NCBI RefSeq assembly: GCF_007748175.1
Contig: NZ_CP037422.1
Location: forward strand, 1,466,528 to 1,530,527
DNA from: Gimesia aquarii
Lineage (GTDB): Bacteria; Planctomycetota; Planctomycetia; Planctomycetales; Planctomycetaceae
Direction of reading: 5' to 3'
DNA length: 64,000 nucleotides
Shown here: positions 32,401 to 37,437 of the stretch, in pieces
Layout of the letters: every line of letters begins with the position of its first letter
How positions within the stretch are numbered: the first letter of the stretch is position 1
The notes under the pieces: generated by a model
What the model was told of the DNA's origin: nothing
The model's input: the letters and a program-made list of their open reading frames with translations, nothing else
Databases searched by the model: none
Translations under genes and position numbers: made by a program

Positions 32401-34679
32401 ATGACGGAGATTTGAATGTTCTTAATAATACCATCACGCTGAATACTGCAGATCAATCAGGCGGTGGTATTTCTAATGAATCTGCGTTAAATCCAAGTGC
32501 GGTTGTTGAATTGGTGAATACGATCGTAGCAGGAAATAGTGGTGCCTTAGGCAATGATGACCTAGACGGAGACTATGTTAACGCTACAAGCTTTAATAAC
32601 CTGATTGGAAATATTGGTTCGGCAACTGGTTTGACGGATGGTGACAATGGAAATATTGTTGGTTCCTTAATTGCTCCTGTAGATCCTAATCTGGGGATTC
32701 TACTCGATAATGGTGGTCCGACTAAAACGCATTCTTTATTGTTTGGAAGTCTGGCAATCGATACTGGTCGAAACAATGGAGCGCCTCTTGTTGATCAACG
32801 TGGTCTAACGCGACCCGTTGCCGGTACTTTAGGTGGCGCTGATATCACAGATATCGGAGCTGTGGAGTTGCAAGCTCCTCTTCCTGCTCCTTTGTTTGGA
32901 ACGGGAGGCGATTCTGATGTTGCTGAAGAACAAACGAATATTCAGATTTCAGTAGTAACAGAACGAACAGTGGTTTCTAGTGACGGGCACACATTTGCAT
33001 TGCCAGCAAATGAAGACTGGATTCACGAATGGGAATCGTTCTGGGTTGAAGTCTGGGTTGATACAGCCAGTGGGTTTGGTATTACCGATGTTTTAACTAA
33101 TCTTGTTTACAATACAGCTTACTTTACTGCGACTTCATTCGAGTTTGGTTCCAACTTCGCATTCAATCGAACCATCGAGATTGATGATGAAGCGGGGATT
33201 GTTCGAAATCTTGGTGGTAGCACGATTGAATCTAATGTAGGCGGAACAGGGCATGCTCTGTTAGCCCGTATCAAGTTTGAAGCATTGGCGGGAGATCAGG
33301 TGGAAGTTGATCCAGATGCTTCGAATTTCGGTCCGCTTCAACTTGGTCTAGATGTTGTGGATACAGAAATTGATGTTGCCGGTGTAGGAGAAGTGACTGC
33401 CAATGTAGGGGCACTACCTGAAACCGATTTGTATCCTGTTATCTATGATATTAACGATGACGATGCGATCAATTTCCGCGATCTCATGATTTTTGCATCA
33501 ACTTATAGTCAAGAAGTTTATAGTTCTTCTTCAGCATTTGCAGCAGCGATGGACTTCGACAAGAGTGGTCAGGTTAACTTTAAAGATCTGACTTATCTTG
33601 CCTCGAATTATAATAAGAGTAAGAGCGGAAATACCCAGGTTAATTTCCCGTTGAACTTTGGCCAGAAATGGATTGGAACGTCACTGGATGTCGTCAGTGG
33701 TGATGATAACATTGATCAAGTCGTTGAAGCTGCCGTTGATACTTGGGAGACCGCCCTTGGTTTGGAAGAACCGTTGGAAGTACAAGTTATCGTTCGCGAT
33801 TTCGGTACCGCTCAGCTTGGTTCAGGACAGACAACAGAAATCAGTGCTGATGGCATTCCCGTTGCTGGCCGTGTTGTGATTGACGATGATGCAAACGGTT
33901 TGGGTTGGCATGTTGATTCAACAGAGCTGCCTCCTGGTGGTGGCTATGACCTCTATACAGTCTTGTTACATGAAATTGGACACGTTCTTGGTTTCACTCG
34001 TTATTATTCTGGCTTTGGTGATCATGTTGAAACTGACAATAACGGTGATTTGGTCTTTGTTGGATCTGACTTTACCGTCGCCCTTGATTCTGCAGGATTA
34101 CATATCGAAGATCCCTCGTTTCCTGATGACTTGATGAATGCCACGCTTGATCCAGGCGTTCGAAAGACACCATCGGCCATTAACATTCAAATGTTACTGG
34201 AGTCTTATGCGAGTGCTCAATCCGGGGCCAGTAATAATGGTGGAGCGAACCCACTCATGGGAACGAATGTGTCACCAGCCGCCGTTGCTAATCCAATAGT
34301 GATTCAAAGCCCTGAGGCTGCTCAGACATTCGTTGAGGAATCAACAGTCGGTTTTGTGGCACCTGCTGCAATTAAGACTACAGAAGAAGATCATTCGCTC
34401 AATAGCGTTCAACAGTTAATGACCTTTGATGTGATTCAACCACCGTTATTTGAACTAAGCATTGCTAAAGATGGAATCGAGATTGATGGATCAGCCTTTG
34501 AAGATCTCTATTCGGAGTCTGATTTCGATGACAGTTTAACAGGAGCAGAACCAGATGACCGACAATTAGTGTTTGCTCATTCTGCAAATGACTCTGAATT
34601 TGATCTCACTGATGATTTTGATGATGATCTGGAATCAATGGATGACGCCTTTACTAACTGGGAAGGTCCGCTTCTTTAA
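17463..34679 (+). CDS. giant modular surface/secreted protein (5738 aa) with LEPR-like N terminus
   Basis: Start ATG 17463 follows GGGAG (17451-17455) at 7 bases. Residues 45-58 contain the LEPR-XLL type motif EQLEDRTLL seen in giant planctomycete exported proteins. Modules in order (approximate residues): beta-helix 60-350; seven 90-115-residue repeats 383-1175; beta-helix 1175-1900; an FCCH/SH3-like segment (AHGLTSGATVEI) 1926-2001; five Ig-like repeats 2077-2638; CSLREA/Pmp-type beta-helix units whose LRAAIxEAN motifs start near 2673, 3051, 3719 and 4756; a Pro9 linker and leishmanolysin-like domain (HEMGH at 4057-4061) inside the third unit; three Calx-beta repeats 4398-4740; cohesin-like 5158-5318; dockerin-like pair 5321-5386; second zinc-peptidase-like domain (HEIGH at 5503-5507); acidic tail. 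Probably an adhesin or matrix/degradation protein; the exact role is unknown. Confidence 0.93.
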   Translation: MLLTSWVESMRVAFEKSRKATLNPRRRLQLRSVPSSARQKIQRKVAIEQLEDRTLLTSLIINQLTPGLGVTLDNSVLDPDADGVSNFDSIIFEDLTFDATSGAGVSIDLDNLTFSDPFTILFDNVSISSTAGVGIDIELSNLLVDTIAVDSSTITGGVGNAFNVDLTNVTLNEFNVIDSTLSGQLGAGITAAVNASVVEETSVRRSTIDGVSIDVTNGSVLRHTTMADNTISGTSGDDGVSVNIIDSLAEELRLTNNNSIQGVAINVDDTAAGGAALLTELFLHSNIITGNTVGDGVRIDLNNVDLFASITENSITANSGHGIVFDQTDGDLSGDISDNVIANNTGHGIFFTPTTTNPPPTGDGAPGVPPFAGVPGPTDKIDFAAPRNEVQLISFAGNPSGGTYTISYTGGNGITETTAGILSTATAAQVKAAMVAAFSEIGVGDILINGNFQDGFEVEFVNSLSGMNVNPFTVDTSGFTGFPASVTITASTVGNQSEIQNLEVLDVFGNPAIPTFGTFQLTFFGQTVTLPFTDADPTNPNAEINIAAALNFIANSLGFTGTPIDVVSTGTGFDIIFLDSGTLHDFDIPPITVDAAGLRLFVNVVQGPPEVNPNKPPSQTILFQDVFGNTVTPTGGSFRLTFQGETTGDIAVDPDPAITAANIDAALQALPSATTRTGIEGDFIVTGDFTNGFVVEFNEIQHLAIIGSNLPTFGSFQLTFLGQSVTLPFSAAIANPASAATIELALNQIASNLGFGLNPVSVVVNGNGFDVIFLDSGTLANVDIPQITTDASGLRFDVVITEFTTGAGNTDEQQLLRFVDSSGLAFPFTFDVNGTDIIDAPAGPSFTLTFQGETTAGITIGATPAETITNIENALEALPSAVDPDSFIVTGNFTAGFLITFQGDFAALNVPLIQANVFPVDVEPSTRLGNFVIDNVNLITGDVLSGPLEPFVDVVPSTTQDGIGVNEVQTISIPNNPGGGTFTLDFRNSTTGPVTLPHNATAAEVQAALESLDEINVGDVSVTGSVATGGFDVEFIGTFRADSPGDLIVIDDTGILIVVPTVTTVTEGTTQNEVQEVVINGAPTGGDFTLTFDGATTGPIAFNADAAAIIAALQALSTIAPGEVMVRGDAVNGFEIEFVGSFTSVNTPQITADATGLTGGTTPSITTKTTSVGGFLRGIRGNTITGNSGAGVEIDLAMFTSFYGDISGNTISSNEAVGVKLTAADTTILHSIDFSLSVDGNTMNDNRGAGIVVFLQDTATGDVSITNNTITESRNDNDTTTPFAGAAIYVHLLGTDVSFEAFSQLRDLTIDGNFIGTDAANTGGLGNVQNGITIHIEESTIIDRTQISNNVISNNSGDGIFFHREDDARVGRAIVDPIVGEERAVMIYSNTISGNSDGIDILAQNGSLTTTDFEIKDNIISSNIRDGISLHAEADATIFADIIHNQITLNSLNGVESTTRTTSYFGTDRRDVAGTWIQNDISNNTQHGVRISGRIGNRVETVNDVPINPHFLFIGLNGVDPVTGMNRGNVIEGNGLDGIQIAAHLDRVQGNVKIANNSILSNATGGIELLGESLSSSIDNNLIAFNNGKGVDINSNGQTVFLRDNIITENTLDGLEFLNAVFITHSENNITTSRGIGGAISSLTAIGNFIDNNGGRGVDLQTEENANSDFIFGDGTEKGANRIVSNALEGFYVVTTASRGQNQDADSTAALDATGSVNGTTTDMVLQLDTNFIQDNGVNSNFTTTGLILRIGTAASSTSFTSQTPGSTASVGDEDSSNFGNGRSNVSITNNEFEGNFGEDFYVESFTSTVDPPTTASNWDIANNPQFRVTGGYRRDPLARLNLVFEGNTGNGLNVTNVGAFYNNAEPVFKSRLNNGAPAPNPDGPFSSATRRRNAQRVASRTNLAPFSAPNPAPTAVGTVADAFLLFPGGPINITTTTAHGLTSGATVEITDVFSDELGFFNNSLSAANGVFVIDVIDALNFSLRSTEGAVLGNVFQNFGTWSSNDNGAFLYDGMGVSTFRIAQGFDGVDGSGIGSGGFQQGDSFLFEANRPGTIFGELNFDWDIWTPDADTFLAPVTSTFLTADISVAVPDPTSGAITDPLIISFTEDVNGVDISDFVLLRNNVVVALNAGMLTQIDARTFELDLSSVTGIEGEYDLRLLTDGSISDAKYVDPFSPLFGNIPSNFLSFGDVERFIVDTTDPVADIVDVSPDPRSDAAGEVVVNFTEDVTGVDLSDFSISIDGGPVVLLSTTPATLRQVTGSQFVLDLSKVTSLSGDYTLTLNAAGSSITDLAGNALAADAVDMWVNDTLAPIAQFENVTDPVPSGTDPTFTVVLNFSENVTGLALSDFTLNDGSGPVNLSTTTAVINQITPARYEIVLGTLADANAIYTITYNAGGSAVQDASGNDVAGSTSESWQKGTEVIAPTAGIQDITPDPRPSGDAVGIVTINFSEEVTGVDITDFELLFDDGSGQTSVAIGALLVTSLNASTYQIDLSTVTGIDGDYTLNLLADGSIQDLAGNTFATPTSDSWRTGGSGPVATIEDLPDVLLTNAGVVNVTFNQAVTGVDITDFRLTLNGQDVSLAGLTVNPISGTEYSIDLSSVTNVFGNYELTLVAAGSNIRNISSDPVLNNSSESWVTSSTIDLNLPSPVLTDGVDSVAGDGVIGNGTAGTQTLRAAIQEANALAGSNTIELAAGTYVLSIAGIDEDVSATGDLDIRDNLTIRGQGVAVYDVDGNLISGTVIDAGALDRIFQVFAGVTLNLENLTITNGALTGSADGAGIRNSGTTTLTNVEVTGNVAEDSAGGLNNTGLMIIVDSTISNNTAGGSGGGIRNTGTLQVSRSTISGNSTERDGGAIFNAGVGIVTLDNSTFSGNLSDRSGGAIRNTATLNATNNTFTLNGAGTDGGAISNTGTSTLQNNLIIGNTGAVGAELQGDYVSLGGNLTGLLGTATGFGAFDIVDVLDPTTVLDSTLADNGGPTLTHALILGSIAIDAGAVDTTNVAALEQRGTSRILGTNVDIGAVEFGTFFVNSFLDTVDETPGDGIAADVDGNLTLRAAIMEANALTGDSLIVLESGTYYLNILNMEGLPLDDAATGDLDITDTTGSLRIVGAGNGQTIISAAQDPSDVDAISGLDDRVFDVLSGADLTLDSLTVTGGTAINGSGGGIRNIGTVSLLNAAVDGNTADVNGGGILNGLLDQQGTLNLTNSFVSNNSAVDGAGIFNNDQSQVTIIDSEVTNNTASNDGGGIFNDLQATIDITRSTISGNTATLDGGGIYNNDLANLTLNDSKVNNNTADQGAGLFNEEAASLTVNRTTVSGNNALLHGGGIYNDEGVVTLSDVSILTNTANSDGGGFYNASAGDVTISNSFFDDNTANRDGGAIANFGVSLSITGTTIRDSEALRNGGGLFNDQEEGTVSLVSTTLINNEAVAGGGIYNQELGNITLDLSNVMHNLSSTNGAGIFNTADATLTVQRTTIDGNVAANDGAGIYNEENAQLNLFSSTVSNNIATRFGGGVYNNSITLADIVNATISGNEASSGGGIYNDEEGSMEVTNATIFNNSAITGGGILNATDGFVSVANTIVAGNFSVSPGPDVSGDFVSRGNNLIGVEGISTGFTDGVNGDQVGSFATPVSPGLGGLQDNGGATFTHELLGGSLARDAGNNFFAPTDDQRGFARLFDGDGNGSLIVDIGAFESGYIVTAFGDSVDADPGDGVSVDINGQSTLRAAINEANARSGADTILLGAGVYTLSLFGQGEDNGLWGDLDITDDLTIIGAGSGRTIIDADFLDRIFHILTGINVSIRGVTLVNGDVTRVEDGGAILNYGNLTLEDVEIRNSLANRGGALFNNGVVTITESEFIQNTAIAGGGAIFNTNGGTVTLTMSNISNNNAENGGAIYNTLTGTLEIIDTTLDSNTATIAGGAIYNSSELTVGNGEGGDDSGDPPPPPPPPPVPEFTIDVVFTDSSLSASQQAIFQQAADRWSEIIIADVPDVVIAGIGLVDDLRIEATAPFIDGVGGILGSAGPRALRTGSFIPATGVMRFDSADLANLEASGQLIDVILHEMGHVLGIGTIWERLGLVIDLDTQDPRFVGTEAITQYNALLGRNVVDIPVANTGGPGTFGSHWRESDLTNELMTGFLNSGVANPISTITIGSLADLGYVVDLNAADTFPLQAPAVNLIPLGEMLDVDPFIVLDESAFVSVEAGAGTVTIANSTVSNNFAGTRGGGLLNEDPMSISNVTFSGNEAGKEGGAIHNTGELTINNTTIYDNFTEGSGGGIYSVADTATVNVKNTIVGGNNAFVSGSDVQGTFNSQGNNLIGTNGSSTGFIDGFNNDIVGSEAQRIDPALSPLQDNGGPTLTHALLVGSLAIDAGDNTDGVVTDQRGAARPTDTTSDIGAFEIVTPSISIADISQVETNSGTTVFEILVSLSNVNVDEVTVDFETSNGSAIAGIDYEFTTGTVTFSPGETTQIIEVIVNGDTLVEDNETFFVNLFDAVGALIVDNQSLGTILNDEAEISISDVTKLEGPVGTTANFDFTVSLAYPVAGIVTVDLRTLDGSATLADSDYSELPLQTITFNPGETSKTVTVVVNGDSNIEGDETFQVELSNATNTVGDATILTPTGTGTIENDDKALLSISDVTLTEDFGGATTSFNFTVSLSQGTSSTVTVDVATMDGTATVLGNDYLAASQTLTFNPFVTEQTFTVTVNSDALTGEGNETFFVNLSSAVNANIADGQGLGTIVEDGIVVTTFDDIVDSSDPFTSLREAITEANNTPGTDNIILLPGTYDISIVGVGEDGNATGDFDILDDVNIFGQGSNSTIIDANGLDRIFHTDFGVELNLSNMQLINGDADNGGALFAQGPTTINQLIFRDNNSDFLGGAIVSGDQIDISDTQFLNNHAGFQGGAIYQFQDTATISRSIFTDNTSDGRAGAVYVASGATLDVSASLFNQNDAGSRGGAVYNEGITTLTNTTFSANHSGSRGGAIFNDGDLNVLNNTITLNTADQSGGGISNESALNPSAVVELVNTIVAGNSGALGNDDLDGDYVNATSFNNLIGNIGSATGLTDGDNGNIVGSLIAPVDPNLGILLDNGGPTKTHSLLFGSLAIDTGRNNGAPLVDQRGLTRPVAGTLGGADITDIGAVELQAPLPAPLFGTGGDSDVAEEQTNIQISVVTERTVVSSDGHTFALPANEDWIHEWESFWVEVWVDTASGFGITDVLTNLVYNTAYFTATSFEFGSNFAFNRTIEIDDEAGIVRNLGGSTIESNVGGTGHALLARIKFEALAGDQVEVDPDASNFGPLQLGLDVVDTEIDVAGVGEVTANVGALPETDLYPVIYDINDDDAINFRDLMIFASTYSQEVYSSSSAFAAAMDFDKSGQVNFKDLTYLASNYNKSKSGNTQVNFPLNFGQKWIGTSLDVVSGDDNIDQVVEAAVDTWETALGLEEPLEVQVIVRDFGTAQLGSGQTTEISADGIPVAGRVVIDDDANGLGWHVDSTELPPGGGYDLYTVLLHEIGHVLGFTRYYSGFGDHVETDNNGDLVFVGSDFTVALDSAGLHIEDPSFPDDLMNATLDPGVRKTPSAINIQMLLESYASAQSGASNNGGANPLMGTNVSPAAVANPIVIQSPEAAQTFVEESTVGFVAPAAIKTTEEDHSLNSVQQLMTFDVIQPPLFELSIAKDGIEIDGSAFEDLYSESDFDDSLTGAEPDDRQLVFAHSANDSEFDLTDDFDDDLESMDDAFTNWEGPLL
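18610..20985 (+). repeat. seven-copy protein repeat inside the giant gene
   Basis: Seven units of about 90-115 residues cover residues 383-1175. Units 1, 6 and 7 begin with NEVQ-type strands and share GG-x-F-T-L-x-F and ALxxL motifs. Units 3 and 5 share LTFQGETT. Units 2 and 4 are a distinct subtype sharing LPF, IA(N)SLGF and GFDxIFLDSGTL. Some stretches are nearly identical in DNA (for example 19384 and 20006 each start the same 22-base run), suggesting recent unit duplication or gene conversion. Confidence 0.7.
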
Positions 34680-34723
34680 GATTTCTCTTTAGTGATTAAG
34701 TAGTTTCATAATACGTTTACACC

Positions 34724-34761
34724 ACCCTCTGCAAGTAAGTTCAATTTGCAGAGGGTTTTTT
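34724..34761 (+). terminator. intrinsic terminator of the giant gene
   Basis: Perfect 11-bp stem ACCCTCTGCAA/TTGCAGAGGGT (34724-34734 and 34746-34756) followed directly by a T run, 45 bases after the giant gene stop. Classical Rho-independent form. Confidence 0.9.
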
Positions 34762-34876
34762 ATTGTTGAGCTATCCCTACTATTCTTTCATCTGCAATTG
34801 ATGGGAGGTAAGATATTAGTGTCAGATTTTACTGAAGGATTATTTTAAAGCTACAGGCTTCCGGGAGACGATAATT

Positions 34877-35662
34877 TTGAATCGACGTGAATCAAATTTC
34901 AATCAGTGTCTATTATACTTGGGGCTGATTCTGTTGATTATTCAACCAATCCAGGCCGCAGAATGGGGGACACTGACAGGGCAATTTCTCTATACAGGTA
35001 AACCGACGAAGCCTCAAAAACTCGATATTAGTCGAGACCAAGAAATTTGTGGCCAGTTCAGTGATCAGATCGTAGATCAATCATTGGTCATTGGTAAAAA
35101 TGGCGGGGTCAAGAACATTTTTATCTATTTAAGGGCTTCAAAGCTGAACGATGCACAAATCCACTCAAGCTACCATAAATTACCTGAGAAAGTCACGATT
35201 CAAAACAAGGGGTGTATTTTTCAACCACACGTATCGGGGCTTTGGGTAAAAAAACAGCAATTAGTGGCAACGAATCAGGATCTTTGTGCACACGGTTTCC
35301 AAGTGAAGGCTTATCGAAACCACAGCCTTAATCAGGTATTACCTCCTGGTGAAAAAATGACGCATCGTTTTGAATATGGTGAAAAGCTCCCTTTGCGCAT
35401 GAGTTGCAGTATTCATCCCTGGCAGGAAGGGTGGCTGGTTGCCCTCAACCATCCTTATTTTACAACGACAGATAAGTCTGGTTTATTCTTCATTAAGAAT
35501 TTGCCTGTGGGTGACTGGGAATTTCAACTATGGCAAGAAAAAGCAGGGTATCTTGTTGCGAAGGATGAATGGAAGCGGGGACGAATTAAGATGAAGATCG
35601 CACCTGGTAAAAATGATCTGGGCGTGATCAAAGTCACTCCGCAAATGTTCGCAGGAAAATAA
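34877..35662 (+). CDS. exported cupredoxin-like protein with atypical ligand set
   Basis: The protein has 261 residues from a TTG start at 34877 (GGGAG at 34863-34867 supports it). The signal peptide spans about 10-28. A cupredoxin-like core runs from about 30 to 190: CIFQPHV (H118) and CSIHPW (C177, H180) match the Cys-His part of a type 1 copper site, but the usual methionine after HPW is Gln183. The C-terminal 70 residues look like a carboxypeptidase-regulatory/Cna-B-type fold (SGLFFIKNLPVGDWEFQLW). Related proteins are often called methylamine utilisation-like in planctomycetes; that function is not implied here. The next gene starts 14 bases after the stop, so the two are probably co-transcribed. 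Confidence 0.7.
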   Translation: MNRRESNFNQCLLYLGLILLIIQPIQAAEWGTLTGQFLYTGKPTKPQKLDISRDQEICGQFSDQIVDQSLVIGKNGGVKNIFIYLRASKLNDAQIHSSYHKLPEKVTIQNKGCIFQPHVSGLWVKKQQLVATNQDLCAHGFQVKAYRNHSLNQVLPPGEKMTHRFEYGEKLPLRMSCSIHPWQEGWLVALNHPYFTTTDKSGLFFIKNLPVGDWEFQLWQEKAGYLVAKDEWKRGRIKMKIAPGKNDLGVIKVTPQMFAGK

Positions 35663-35675
35663 AAGCGAATCGAGC

Positions 35676-36425
35676 ATGCGTTTATTAAGCTATAATATTC
35701 ATAAGGGAATTGGTGGAAGAGACCGGCGTTATCGCTTGGAACGAGTTCTGAGTGTGATTGAATCAGAGAATCCTGACATCATTTGTTTACATGAAGTAGA
35801 TCGAAATGTAAAACGCTCCCGGTTTAATAATCAGCCTAAAATTTTTGCTGAGTATTTCAATATGACAGAGTCTCTCTTCCAGTTAAATGTAAAACTGAAG
35901 ACCGGTGGCTATGGAAATTTAATCCTTTCACGTTGGCCCTTTATTTCTCAACATCAGATCTCTCTGACTATGAAAAGGCGTAAATCGCGCGGTGCACAAA
36001 TTGCGATTGTTGATTCCCCGGAAGGTGCATTTCAATTAGTCAATTTCCACTTGGGACTAGCTGAGAAAGAAAGGCACTGGCAGATTAACCATTTGTTGAC
36101 ACATCGGTTGTTTGAGGAAGGGAATGGCTATCCGACTGTCGTAGTTGGTGATACAAATGACTGGAGGAACACATTAGCGAAAGCACAATTTTCGCAACAT
36201 GATTTTCAGGAAGTCACCCATCCCCCTTCAAAATTTCGTTCGTTTCCTGCCTATATGCCCGTTGGTACTTTGGATAAGGCATTTATTCGTGGAGAGATCG
36301 GTGTGAGAAATGTGAAGCTGTCTCGCTCGAAACTTTCAAGAGAAGCTTCAGACCATTTACCGCTGGTGGTCGATTTTCATTTAAACCATCACGCAAAAGA
36401 CTTTATAAAAAAAGCAGGGCATTGA
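35676..36425 (+). CDS. endonuclease/exonuclease/phosphatase (EEP) family protein
   Basis: The protein has 249 residues and matches the EEP fold end to end: MRLLSYNIHKG (Asn7), the metal-binding glutamate in ICLHEVDRN (Glu40), the VVGDTNDW segment (Asp and Asn) and the terminal SDHLPLVVDF (Asp-His). The subgroup resembles bacterial YbhP-type proteins. It is a Mg-dependent phosphodiesterase; whether the substrate is a nucleic acid or a phospholipid/inositol phosphate cannot be told from sequence. No signal peptide is visible. It follows the cupredoxin gene by 14 bases. Its TGA is inside the stem of the downstream terminator. Confidence 0.88.
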   Translation: MRLLSYNIHKGIGGRDRRYRLERVLSVIESENPDIICLHEVDRNVKRSRFNNQPKIFAEYFNMTESLFQLNVKLKTGGYGNLILSRWPFISQHQISLTMKRRKSRGAQIAIVDSPEGAFQLVNFHLGLAEKERHWQINHLLTHRLFEEGNGYPTVVVGDTNDWRNTLAKAQFSQHDFQEVTHPPSKFRSFPAYMPVGTLDKAFIRGEIGVRNVKLSRSKLSREASDHLPLVVDFHLNHHAKDFIKKAGH

Positions 36426-36440
36426 TCAATGCCCTGCTTT
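36411..36440. terminator. terminator overlapping the EEP gene stop codon
   Basis: A perfect 30-base palindrome (arms 36411-36425 and 36426-36440, AAAGCAGGGCATTGA and its complement). The arms contain A/T runs at both outer ends, so termination in both directions is possible. The TGA at 36423-36425 sits in the left arm. It also lies 54 bases beyond the stop of the convergent cytochrome gene. Confidence 0.8.
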
Positions 36441-36494
36441 GAACCTGTCAGTGAAGATTCAACAATTCGATTTGAAGTGTTGAATTCTCTCAGT

Positions 36495-36863
36495 CTATCC
36501 TTTTTTCGACGGTGGTTGCTCATCCGCTTTGATGAAATCGCCGAATGTTTTCCCTTCAACGGGGCTTGGCATATTTTCAGCAGCTTTCAATGCCTTTACA
36601 ATGATCTCTTTGTCAGTTTGCTTCCGCTTTCCCAGACCTTTACCAACTGCTTGTGCATAAGCATTTTTCTCTTTTTTGGTTTTTCCAGGATGGCAAACAC
36701 CACATTTCTTAGCGACCAGCATCTTAGAATCTGGATAGGTTTCAGCCCAGATCTTTTTAAAATTAGGTCGTGCTTCAACTTCATTCGATGTGTAGATCAG
36801 AGATAAACCTGCTACAGCAAAGCCAAATAATAAAGCCGTTTTAATGTTAATTATGTTCCGCAT
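36495..36863 (-). CDS. small exported c-type cytochrome-like protein
   Basis: About 122 residues from the ATG at 36863, chosen because AGG lies 6-8 bases upstream; an in-frame ATG at 36899 would add 12 residues. An N-terminal hydrophobic stretch (TALLFGFAVAGLSLIY) serves as signal peptide or anchor. A single haem motif CGVCH follows at roughly residue 54, then a Lys-rich region (HPGKTKKEKNAYAQ) and a Pro/Lys tail. Methionine ligand unclear. It is probably a small periplasmic electron carrier or haem protein. Leftward, facing the EEP gene; upstream, a hairpin with CTCAGGTT/AACCTGAG arms (36913-36934) lies in the leader. Confidence 0.7.
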   Translation of the reverse strand: MRNIINIKTALLFGFAVAGLSLIYTSNEVEARPNFKKIWAETYPDSKMLVAKKCGVCHPGKTKKEKNAYAQAVGKGLGKRKQTDKEIIVKALKAAENMPSPVEGKTFGDFIKADEQPPSKKG

Positions 36864-37437
36864 AAATTTCCTCATCTTCTTCCAAAAAGTAAGTGACATC
36901 TAACTTCTGATACTCAGGTTAGAGCCAACCTGAGGCATCAAGATGTGGTTGCCCCGATTAAAAAAACTCAACTTTTGAACCACAAAACCTCTATGGTTCT
37001 AACTACATTAGAATTATCCGTTTCTATGCTGTCAACGCTTCCAAGGTACTCGAATCAAGAATGACAAATATGAAAAATAATCTCAAATAAGCCACCTCTG
37101 GTTATCTAACTGTTTATGAAATTACAGGAAGAAAATTTGTGCAGATTCACCTTGATGTTCAATTGCACATTTTCCTGTAAGTTGTTTGGAATATTGGCCT
37201 TAGTGAAGTACTTGGTGGGATGAATTGAATGTGGTTTGCGTAAGTATGTATTTCTGCTGCAATCTGTTACGTTATTATAATGCCTTGTGTTGGGTGATTT
37301 AAAGAATTATTTGAAAATAATTCTGCTTTTCCCCACATCAATAATGTACTCTCAAAACTTGATGATGAACTTGGAAAATATTGCGAGGATTTTGTTACTA
37401 AAACAAGTCTTCTTGCTTCAGACCAGAGGAGTGAAAT
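36864..37437 (+). other. intergenic region between cytochrome and sulfatase genes
   Basis: About 570 bases between divergent genes. It contains the 8-bp hairpin at 36913-36934 and a TATAAT (37276-37281), which could be a -10 element for the sulfatase but has no good -35 match. A frame open at 37287-37559 overlaps the sulfatase start and has no family features, so I do not call it a gene. Confidence 0.4.
36913..36934. other. short hairpin in the cytochrome gene leader
   Basis: CTCAGGTT and AACCTGAG pair across a 6-base loop (AGAGCC), 50 bases upstream of the leftward cytochrome start. No T run follows on either strand, so an operator or leader structure is more likely than a terminator. Confidence 0.35.

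Noticed and set aside
25390..32880. Possible CRISPR or satellite repeat array
   Set aside because: The repeated Gly/Asn-rich units are coding, in one frame, and degenerate at DNA level; they are beta-helix rungs.
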